From Acidobacteriota bacterium (GTDB lineage Bacteria > Acidobacteriota > Vicinamibacteria > Vicinamibacterales > UBA2999), in contig JAEUQR010000183.1 of NCBI GenBank assembly GCA_016789705.1, positions 1-43,764 of the forward strand: DNA of 43,764 nucleotides, in the 5' to 3' direction. The translations under genes were made by a program, and so were the position numbers. The notes under the pieces are model-generated. The model saw nothing but the letters and a program-made list of their open reading frames with translations. It had not been told where the DNA came from and did not search any database. Below, piece by piece: positions 34,046 to 40,031 of the stretch; positions within the stretch are counted from its first letter, which is position 1, and every line of letters starts with the position of its first letter.

Positions 34046-34807
34046 TCAGCGCGCGTCGGCGGTCACGGCCGCCGGAAGATTGGTGCGGCGGTCCACGTGC
34101 GCGAGCATGGTGCCATGGCTCGCGAAGCTCACGCGATACCGGGCGGCGGTCGAGGCTTCACCGAACGTCACGGTGAAGGGCGCGTCGGCTCCCGGGGCGA
34201 GCGCCGCGACGTCCACCGGCGCCGACCGCGTGGCGATGAGGATGCCGGCGGCGTCGAACACGCGCACGTGTGCGTCGAGCTGGTCGATCGCACGCCCGGC
34301 CGCAGGGTTGTGCACGAGTCCGGAAATGGCGAGCTGGCCGTCAGGCCGCGCGTGGCTCAGCGCCACGAGTTCGAGCGGTACGCGGACCGCGGCGGTGCTG
34401 ACGGATGGCCCGCGTCCGCTCACGAACAGCATCAGGCTGCCGCCGCCTGCGAGCACGAACACGATCGCCGCGGCCGCGAGCAGGCTGTGCTGTCGTCCGC
34501 CGGAACCCGAATCTGCGACCGGCGTGCCGAGCAGCGCCCCGGTGGACGCGGCGGGCTCCGCGTGCGACTCGGCGGCCGCCTCGCGCGCCGGCATGAACTC
34601 GTGCAGGCCGTCGGGTGTCTCCGCAACCACGGGTTCGCGCGCGTGCAGGCGGGCCTTCTCGGCGGCGACGTCGGCGGCAGCCGCCAGGGCGGTGATACGC
34701 GCCGCGCTGCGGCGGCGTTCCGCGGCCGTGGCCCGCCATGCAACCACCGACGCGACGGCGGCCACCACGACCGCGAGCCCCGTAACGGCGAGCATGAGCG
34801 TGTTCAT
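34046..34807 (-). CDS. Two-helix membrane protein with extracytoplasmic beta domain
   Basis: A 253-residue protein starting at the ATG at 34807 with AAGGA 8 bases upstream. A first membrane helix (4-26) and a second (about 108-130, LLAAAAIVFVLAGGGSLMLF) flank a charged Ala-rich cytoplasmic segment. The C-terminal ~115 residues form a beta sandwich-like domain resembling FxLYD modules (LAISGLVHNPAAGRAIDQLD, VRVFDAAGILIAT). It sits between the TonB-like and VWA genes (gaps of 21 and 11 bases). No known name. Confidence 0.75.
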   Translation of the reverse strand: MNTLMLAVTGLAVVVAAVASVVAWRATAAERRRSAARITALAAAADVAAEKARLHAREPVVAETPDGLHEFMPAREAAAESHAEPAASTGALLGTPVADSGSGGRQHSLLAAAAIVFVLAGGGSLMLFVSGRGPSVSTAAVRVPLELVALSHARPDGQLAISGLVHNPAAGRAIDQLDAHVRVFDAAGILIATRSAPVDVAALAPGADAPFTVTFGEASTAARYRVSFASHGTMLAHVDRRTNLPAAVTADAR

Positions 34808-34828
34808 CACAGATGTCCTTCCGCGCCG

Positions 34829-35884
34829 CTAGCGGAGCGTGAACTCCACCGCCACTTCGACGATGACATCGACCGGCGTGCCCTTGAGACGCGCCGGCGC
34901 GAAGCGCCACTGCCGCACGGCCGCGGCCGCGCGTTCGTTCAGTCCGCCGCCGAGGCCGCGCAGGATGCGGACATCACTGACCGAGCCGTCGCGGCGGATC
35001 GTAATCTCCATCTCCACCTCGCCCGCAATGCCGGCGCGCCGCGCCTCATCGGTGTACGACGCTTTGACCTCGCGCAGCAAGCGCGGCGGCTCGACGCCGC
35101 TGCCCGGACGGTACGGGCCGCCACCTGTGCCGCCACCGGTCCCGTCACCGATGCCCGCCCCGTCGCCTTCACCCGTCCCGCGTCCGCGTCCCGTTCCGGT
35201 GCCACCCTCTGCCCCCGTGCCGCGCGAGTCGGCGGCTGGTGCGTCCTTCATGACGCCGTCGACGGTTGTCGTGTCAGAGGGGGCCGAGGCCACCGGCGCC
35301 ATCACCGGCGGCAGAGGCTTGGCGTCGAGCGGCTCGACGGGCGGGGGCTCCACGGGCGGTGGATCCACCGGCGGCAGCGGGCTCGCGAGCGAATGGGTGC
35401 CCTCGCGCCTGGCCCTCGGGGCCGGCAGCGGTTGTTTCAGGCCGCCCCCACCGCCTCCGCCTCCGGGGCCCGGCAGCGACAGATAGACGAGGCGGACGGG
35501 CTCGTGGGCCACGACCTCGTCCCCGGCCGGGGCCGCGCTGAGCGACAGCCCGAGTGAGGTGATGCCGACGATGGCGAGTGCCGCGGCGGCGTGGAGACCC
35601 GTCGAGACCGCCACCGGCAGCCCGGCGGGGCGGGCCGTGGTGGGCACGACAGCGATGACGGACCGGGCGTCGGCGCCGGGCGTCGTGCCGGAGGCCAGGG
35701 CGCGGACGGCGGCGATGGCGTCGGGGCCGGCCACCAGCGTTCGCATCGGGGCGGTGTCGGTCAGCGGTCCGAGCGTGGCAAGGTGGCCGCGCGCCGCCAG
35801 TTCGAGCACGACGGCATCGGCCACGTCCGCCGCCGCGGCGATTTCGGCCAGGGAGTAGACGTCGGACTCGGCGGTGACAGGCAT
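34829..35884 (-). CDS. TonB-like protein with cytoplasmic helix-turn-helix domain
   Basis: About 351 residues. The first ~70 form a MerR/excisionase-like helix-turn-helix (DVYSLAEIAAAADVADAVVL) on the cytoplasmic side. One membrane helix follows (about 97-118, AVSTGLHAAAALAIVGITSL), then a long Pro- and Gly-rich periplasmic spacer, then a TonB C-terminal domain (VKASYTDEARRAGIAGEVEM and GGLNERAAAAVRQWRFAPAR). TonB passes proton-motive energy to outer-membrane receptors; a DNA-binding-type head on it is unusual. A start at 35902 is possible, but the predicted sigma-54 start site lies between the two, favouring 35884. First gene of a three-gene operon. Confidence 0.88.
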   Translation of the reverse strand: MPVTAESDVYSLAEIAAAADVADAVVLELAARGHLATLGPLTDTAPMRTLVAGPDAIAAVRALASGTTPGADARSVIAVVPTTARPAGLPVAVSTGLHAAAALAIVGITSLGLSLSAAPAGDEVVAHEPVRLVYLSLPGPGGGGGGGGLKQPLPAPRARREGTHSLASPLPPVDPPPVEPPPVEPLDAKPLPPVMAPVASAPSDTTTVDGVMKDAPAADSRGTGAEGGTGTGRGRGTGEGDGAGIGDGTGGGTGGGPYRPGSGVEPPRLLREVKASYTDEARRAGIAGEVEMEITIRRDGSVSDVRILRGLGGGLNERAAAAVRQWRFAPARLKGTPVDVIVEVAVEFTLR

Positions 35885-35902
35885 GGCGGCACCCTGGTGC
35901 AT

Positions 35903-35972
35903 CGCAAAAGCCTTGCCGACGCGGACGGCGGCCCGCCGCCGGCCGGAGGATGCGGATTCAGGCCGAATTCCC
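35903..35972 (-). promoter_or_regulatory. Sigma-54-like promoter of the TonB operon
   Basis: CGGCAAG-N4-TTGCG on the minus strand (35918 to 35903) keeps the GG-N10-GC spacing and the TTGC of the -12 box. Farther upstream, GGATTC-N5-GAATTCCC (35954-35972) resembles the GAATTCCC part of the BON element. The leader before 35884 would be only about 8 bases. The remaining bases up to 36070 show nothing further that I can support. Confidence 0.45.
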
Positions 35973-36070
35973 TCCCGGCGCCGCGGGCGCGCCCGCCCCC
36001 GCCCTTGCCGCCGGCCGTGACCTGTGGTGGGCGGGGGACACCGTGTCCTAAGAATGACGCGGGCGGGTTC

Positions 36071-36076
36071 TATACT
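36071..36076 (+). promoter_or_regulatory. TATACT -10 element of the SDR gene
   Basis: TATACT lies 8 bases before the ATG at 36085 with no ribosome site between, consistent with a leaderless transcript. No convincing -35 is seen. Confidence 0.5.
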
Positions 36077-36084
36077 CGTCAGCC

Positions 36085-36855
36085 ATGACGAGTCAGGGCA
36101 TGTTCGCGGGGAAAGTCGTTGTGGTGACGGGCGCGAGCTCGGGGATTGGCCGGGCCTCCGCGCTCGGCTTTGCGCGCGAGGGCGCCTCGGTGGTGCTCGT
36201 CAGCCGCGATCAGGCGGCACTGGCGGCGGTGGCGGCCGAGGCAGAAGGGCCCACCGCGATCGTGGCGGCCGACGTGACGGCCGACGACACGCCGGCGCGG
36301 GTCGTGGGGGAGGCGGTGGCCCGTTTCGGCGGCCTCAACGTGCTCGTGAACGCGGCCGGTATCATCGGCACGGCCCCGACCGACCAGACGCCGGACGAGC
36401 TCTTCGATCGCATGATGGCGATCAACGTCCGCGCGCCGTTCCGCATGATGCGCGAGGCCTTTCCGCACCTCCGCGAGCGGCGCGGCGCCGTCGTGAACGT
36501 GAGCAGCGTGAACGGGCTGCGGGCGTTCGCCGGCGTCGCCGTCTACTGCTCCAGCAAGGCAGCGCTCGATCACCTGACGCGCTGCGCCGCGCTCGACTGG
36601 GCGCCGCACGGCGTGCGCGTCAACTGCGTCAACCCGGGCGTCACCGTCACGAACCTCCATCGCCGCGGAGGCATGGACGAGACGCGCTACGCCGCGTTCC
36701 TCGAACGCGCGAAGGAGACCCATCCGCTCGGCCGGCCCGGTCAGGCGGATGAAATCGCCGACGCCGTGTTGTTCATGGCGTCCGACAAGGCGACGTGGAT
36801 CACGGGCGACACGATGGCCGTGGACGGCGGACGCCATCTGACCTGCTTACGGTAG
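36085..36855 (+). CDS. Short-chain dehydrogenase/reductase
   Basis: A 256-residue classical SDR. The NAD(P) loop is TGASSGIGRA, then NVLVNAAGIIG (the NNAG-type strand, here NAAG), NVSSVNG with the catalytic Ser, and Tyr-x-x-x-Lys in VAVYCSSKAALDH. It ends DKATWITGDTMAVDGG, the usual C-terminal substrate and tetramer region. All catalytic residues are present, and 3-oxoacyl-reductase-like chemistry is likely, but the substrate is not readable. It stands alone, converging on the zincin gene. Confidence 0.95.
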   Translation: MTSQGMFAGKVVVVTGASSGIGRASALGFAREGASVVLVSRDQAALAAVAAEAEGPTAIVAADVTADDTPARVVGEAVARFGGLNVLVNAAGIIGTAPTDQTPDELFDRMMAINVRAPFRMMREAFPHLRERRGAVVNVSSVNGLRAFAGVAVYCSSKAALDHLTRCAALDWAPHGVRVNCVNPGVTVTNLHRRGGMDETRYAAFLERAKETHPLGRPGQADEIADAVLFMASDKATWITGDTMAVDGGRHLTCLR

Positions 36856-36905
36856 CGTCTGTTGAAAGGCTCGACCTTGCCGGCACGTCAACGGCCGGGA
36901 ATCGA

Positions 36906-37619
36906 CTATCGTGCCGCGCTTCGCAGCTGGGGGCACTCGGCTCCGCGCAGCAGGCGGCTTCTGAGCGTCTCTCGGCTCGCGGGCGCCAGCCGCAGGTCCG
37001 CTGGCGTCGAGTCACCGGCGACCATGGGCCCGATATCCGGGCGCATGAGGCCGTCGCGGTCGTGCCCGCGTGACGCCAGCACGAAGTGCCCGACTTCGTG
37101 CGCTGCCGCGTAGCCCAGGGCGCGAACGGCGAACGCGTCGAACCCGGCGATGCGAAGTCCGGCGTGTGGCGCTCCGACGAAGTGATTTCCGAACATCCGA
37201 TCGCGCTGCATCCGCACCCAGTCCTGTACCGCCTGCCACGAGACGACCACGTGCGAGTGCGGCACACCGTCCATGAATCGCACGTGGCCCAACGTTGGCG
37301 CAGGTTGCCGGCGCGTGTCGATGGTCTTGGCCGTGATCCGTAACCAGATGTTCGTCGACGGATCGGCTTGCCCCGCCGCAGCACCAGGCAGCCACTGGAT
37401 CTGAATGCCCTCATCGCGCCACACATCGGCGATCACGGTCTCCAGGGGGGCACGCAGGCTCGGCGGGACGTCGCGCTCGAGGATCAGCCGAATCCGCATC
37501 GTCGGTCGAGGAAGGGCGACGCATTCGGCCGCCGGCACCTCGGCCGGGCTACGCAGGGATCGTGCATCGACCGCGAGGGGCAGGACGAGCGCTAAGAGCA
37601 GCGCCAGCGGTGTTGTCAT
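36906..37619 (-). CDS. Exported zincin-like metallopeptidase
   Basis: A 237-residue protein with a signal peptide (PLALLLALVLPLAVDARS). The zinc motif is AAAHEVGHFVLASRGHD: His174-Glu175 and His178, with a third His186 that is 12 rather than 10 residues after the first, and a following GLMRPD that looks like a Met-turn (Met192). This resembles metzincin peptidases with a two-residue insertion. The N-terminal part (TVIADVWRDEGIQIQWLPG) is a prodomain-like sheet. Its leader contains a hairpin right before a GGGAGGG site. It may process secreted proteins. A shared 11-base-repeat element lies upstream. Confidence 0.75.
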   Translation of the reverse strand: MTTPLALLLALVLPLAVDARSLRSPAEVPAAECVALPRPTMRIRLILERDVPPSLRAPLETVIADVWRDEGIQIQWLPGAAAGQADPSTNIWLRITAKTIDTRRQPAPTLGHVRFMDGVPHSHVVVSWQAVQDWVRMQRDRMFGNHFVGAPHAGLRIAGFDAFAVRALGYAAAHEVGHFVLASRGHDRDGLMRPDIGPMVAGDSTPADLRLAPASRETLRSRLLRGAECPQLRSAAR

Positions 37620-37630
37620 TGGGCCCTCCC

Positions 37631-37649
37631 GGCCGCACGGCGTGCGGCC
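37631..37649 (-). other. Hairpin immediately upstream of the zincin ribosome site
   Basis: A perfect 8-base stem (37631-37638 with 37642-37649) around a 3-base loop ends a few bases before the GGGAGGG ribosome site and 12 bases before the ATG. It could control translation or weakly terminate read-through from the SnoaL-like gene. Confidence 0.5.
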
Positions 37650-37680
37650 TGGTGAGCCCTAACAATCGAAGGTCAGCGCG

Positions 37681-37735
37681 GTCTGAGTCCCAGCGAAGTC
37701 CTGAGGAAATTGCAGCGGAATTCCAGTTTCAGGGT
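37681..37735 (-). promoter_or_regulatory. 11-base-phased repeat element upstream of the zincin gene
   Basis: On the minus strand, units GGAATTCCGCT, GCAATTTCCTC, AGGACTTCGCT and GGGACTCAGAC follow one another at exactly 11 bases. A similar four-unit array lies at 38306-38349 (24 of 44 positions identical without gaps, including GGAAT, GCAA and GGGACTC at the same places). One helical turn spacing fits binding by PhoB/OmpR-type winged helices. The position is 62-116 bases before the start codon. Confidence 0.5.
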
Positions 37736-37765
37736 TGCGCCGACTGCCGCCGTCGTCGACCGCGC

Positions 37766-38251
37766 CTAATGCGGCGACTGGTGGCTGTTGAGCAGCTTCC
37801 ACCCGTCCGTGCCTTTCACCCAGACCTGGCTGTGAACCACCGGTACCAGGGGGGCGAGCGCCTGTCGCTTGTCGGCAGGCAGGTCGCCGGGGACGATCCG
37901 GTTGACGAACCACGTGAAGCTCGCGATGGCCACGGTGGGCGACGCGAATCGAATCTGGAGGTCGCGAGCCTCCCGGATGCTCCTGACGCCAGGAAATCGC
38001 TGCCGGCTCGCCGCGATCGACTCCTCCTGCACCTTCATCCACGTCGCGTTGTCGGTTCGTCGCCCGCCTGGCCCGTGCCACCAGCGGTCCGGCGCCATCA
38101 TTCGCGACTGGCCCTGCATGTCGCCTGAATCCTCGAGGCGCGTGAATTCAGCAACGAGCGATTCGATCTGCTCCCTGTCTCCCTTGGCTTGCCGTGCGCC
38201 CATGGGCGCGACGAGCGCCAACACGATAGCTACAGTCGCGAGTCTTCGCAT
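37766..38251 (-). CDS. Exported SnoaL/NTF2-like protein
   Basis: A 161-residue protein. The start at 38251 has an excellent AAGGAGG site 6 bases away and a signal peptide (MRRLATVAIVLALVAPMGA). The domain is an NTF2-like cone: IESLVAEFTRLEDSGDMQGQ, MMAPDRWWHGPGG, ATVAIASFTWFVNR-like strands (SPTVAIASFTWFVN), and HSQVWVKGTDGWKLLNSHQS at the end, the usual DUF4440/SnoaL finish. Such exported versions often bind small ligands; no catalytic residue is assured. It lies 146 bases upstream of the zincin gene on the same strand. Confidence 0.82.
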   Translation of the reverse strand: MRRLATVAIVLALVAPMGARQAKGDREQIESLVAEFTRLEDSGDMQGQSRMMAPDRWWHGPGGRRTDNATWMKVQEESIAASRQRFPGVRSIREARDLQIRFASPTVAIASFTWFVNRIVPGDLPADKRQALAPLVPVVHSQVWVKGTDGWKLLNSHQSPH

Positions 38252-38305
38252 GTGCACCCTCCTTGAAGGTTCCGGTTGCTGACCAGACGATCGCGGTTGG
38301 GTGCC

Positions 38306-38349
38306 GAAAGAGTCCCGGGAGAATTCCAGGATTCTTGCAGGATGATTCC
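38306..38349 (-). promoter_or_regulatory. 11-base-phased repeat element upstream of the SnoaL-like gene
   Basis: Minus-strand units GGAATCATCCT, GCAAGAATCCT, GGAATTCTCCC and GGGACTCTTTC are contiguous at 11-base spacing, 55-98 bases before the start codon. The array matches that at 37681-37735 in order and spacing. It is probably a tandem binding site for a winged-helix regulator; the FHA-linked regulator at 42306-43028 is the nearest candidate. Confidence 0.5.
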
Positions 38350-38534
38350 GGTTCTGCGAGTCGTGATGCCGTTGACCAGAGAAAGCGAGCGACAGGGCGA
38401 CGTCGAGCCGCCCCTGGGTGAACGCATCATGAGCGGCGTCGAGTGCGACGTCGACGGAAACGGCGATGGGGAGTGACATGGGACCCTCCGCGCCGCGGAA
38501 CGGCCGGCGCTTTGGGTCTGGACGATCCCAGGAA

Positions 38535-38550
38535 GGACGCGAGGGCGTCC
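38535..38550 (-). terminator. Weak hairpin downstream of the peptidase gene
   Basis: GGACGC (38535-38540) pairs with GCGTCC (38545-38550) around a 4-base loop, 29 bases after the stop at 38579. No U run follows, so this is a weak terminator candidate. Confidence 0.35.
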
Positions 38551-38578
38551 CTTGAAACCTCGAAGAAGGAACCTAGGA

Positions 38579-39544
38579 TTATTCAGGCTGCCAGCGCCTC
38601 TCGACTCTCTCGCAATCCCCGAAAGTTCCGAGGGACATGACGCGCTGGAATCCATTCCAGCACGGATCGTTCCCGATTGGCCCTCCTTTGTATGCAAGTA
38701 GCGATTCATCTGTCAGGTTGATTTCGCCGATCCTTACGTTGCCACCGTGCGCGGCGATCCGGAACTTGCCCGCGTCGTCGAAGCCAAGCAACGCCTTGGC
38801 CTCATCACCAGCCATCCACGGCACCAGGTAACGCGTTGGGCTGCTCCCGTTCGTGGCTTGGTAGAAGTAGTCGGCTGCCTCGTCCGAGCTGCACCAACTC
38901 CATGAGTCGTCCAGGCCCGCGAGGCTCTCCGGGAAACTGTTGGCGGATGTCGGAGCCTGCGCTGTGCCTACGACACGCGGAATCACGGCCACCCACTCGC
39001 CATCATACGAATAGCCCGGCTTATTCAAAGGGGGAACGGGCCGGCCCAACAACGAGTCGTCGGACCACAGCGCATCGTAGCTGACCGCGTAGGGATAACT
39101 CATGTCAGTGCCAGGGTTGACCACTCCGACGACACCACCGCACCACCCGTGGAGCAACGCCCAGTGCCCACCGGCGTCTACAAGTACCGCCGCCGTCCGG
39201 CCACACATGAGGGCATTCTGCACGGCCCGTTGAACAGTCGACTTGTCGTGGCACGAAGTGACCGTGTATTCGAGTCCGTACGTGTCGAGAATGTTTCTCA
39301 ACTGGCCAGGTGCCGTGACGAACTTCTCATGGCCAGTGCCCGTGTAGTATCGCGCACGCCATTTCAGCCGCTGAATGCGGCCACGCAGGCGCTCGAGTAG
39401 ACCCCGTTCATCTCGAACGCGGTTTGCCGCTCGCACGAGTCGAGCCACCACCGCCGGTCCACAGTCGACGGCGCTGACTTGCCTGATTCCCCATGTCGGA
39501 TCAAGCATGCGCCTACGCGGACTTCCGACGACTTGCGACTTCAT
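38579..39544 (-). CDS. C39/papain-like cysteine peptidase
   Basis: A 321-residue protein. The peptidase half (about 15-160) has the C39-type order: Gln22 (oxyanion) and Cys28 in RQVSAVDCGPAVVARL, His127 in VDAGGHWALLHGW, and Asn143 in VVNPGTD. All catalytic residues are present, but there is no ABC-transporter part, unlike bacteriocin exporters. The C-terminal half (about 190-321) is of unknown type. No signal peptide, so it works inside the cell. It starts 13 bases after the stop of the basic-tail protein. It could cleave that protein at its Gly-Gly near the C-terminus, which is speculation. A start at 39652 would overlap the neighbour by 95 bases and is rejected. Confidence 0.78.
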   Translation of the reverse strand: MKSQVVGSPRRRMLDPTWGIRQVSAVDCGPAVVARLVRAANRVRDERGLLERLRGRIQRLKWRARYYTGTGHEKFVTAPGQLRNILDTYGLEYTVTSCHDKSTVQRAVQNALMCGRTAAVLVDAGGHWALLHGWCGGVVGVVNPGTDMSYPYAVSYDALWSDDSLLGRPVPPLNKPGYSYDGEWVAVIPRVVGTAQAPTSANSFPESLAGLDDSWSWCSSDEAADYFYQATNGSSPTRYLVPWMAGDEAKALLGFDDAGKFRIAAHGGNVRIGEINLTDESLLAYKGGPIGNDPCWNGFQRVMSLGTFGDCERVERRWQPE

Positions 39545-39557
39545 GGTCGACGATCCG

Positions 39558-40010
39558 CTACTGGCAGAACTTCCCGGCGCCACCGGGTTTAGGGCAGCTG
39601 GGATGTGAAATTGCGCCTTGTTGCGAGGCGTGGGCGATCGCTCTACCCTCATCCGGCGTTACCTCCTTGCTGCCGGAAATCTGTGTGAGTCGCATGGCGG
39701 CGTCCTGCCCCATCGTCTCGCCCACCTGCCTCGCCCTCTTTCGACTTTTGGCCCAGTCATCGCCCGCTTTCAGTGCCGCGTCCACCGTTCCGCTGAAGTA
39801 TTCGGCCCAGTACTCCACGGCCGCCAGAGGCAGTCGATGGCCATGCGAGCCCAGACCGGCGCCGGCTGCGAGGGCCATGTCAATCAACACCAGCTCTCTA
39901 TCGGTGTAGTTCTTCGTGGATGCCGGCTTCCTCGCCGGTCTCGGGCTCGCCTTTACCTTGGCGGGTGACACTTTCCTGGTTGCGCGCGTCGTCGACTTCT
40001 TGGCTGGCAT
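39558..40010 (-). CDS. Small protein with histone-like basic N-terminal tail
   Basis: A 150-residue protein. The first ~33 residues are a Lys/Arg/Pro/Ala/Ser tail like histone H1 or AlgP (AKKSTTRATRKVSPAKVKAS). The body (35-120) is helical (DRELVLIDMALAAGAGLGSH, AVEYWAEYFSGTVDAALKAG). The last 16 residues, SHPSCPKPGGAGKFCQ, hold both cysteines and a Gly-Gly. A GAGGAGG site precedes the start. It lies 21 bases after the kinase gene and 13 before the peptidase gene, so the three are one operon. DNA binding by the tail is likely; the Ser/Thr in the tail are possible kinase targets. Family not recognised. Confidence 0.8.
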   Translation of the reverse strand: MPAKKSTTRATRKVSPAKVKASPRPARKPASTKNYTDRELVLIDMALAAGAGLGSHGHRLPLAAVEYWAEYFSGTVDAALKAGDDWAKSRKRARQVGETMGQDAAMRLTQISGSKEVTPDEGRAIAHASQQGAISHPSCPKPGGAGKFCQ

Positions 40011-40031
40011 ACGACCTCCTCAAAGTTCGCT

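Larger units (their letters stand above)
38252..38578. other. 327-base intergenic region between the SnoaL-like and peptidase genes
   Basis: It holds the ribosome site and the 11-base repeat array of the SnoaL-like gene, a small hairpin after the peptidase gene (38535-38550), and an in-frame ATG at 38479 with its own GGAGGG site. That ATG would add 76 residues without family similarity, so I do not use it. A short upstream peptide from 38479 cannot be excluded. Base composition is somewhat less GC-rich than the window average. Confidence 0.6.

Noticed and set aside
38252..38479. Longer start for the SnoaL-like protein
   Set aside because: The internal start at 38251 has a better ribosome site and directly begins a signal peptide. 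The extension has no family similarity and overlaps the 11-base repeat array.
39545..39652. Longer start for the C39-like peptidase
   Set aside because: It would overlap the basic-tail gene by 95 bases. The ATG at 39544 lies 13 bases past that gene's stop.
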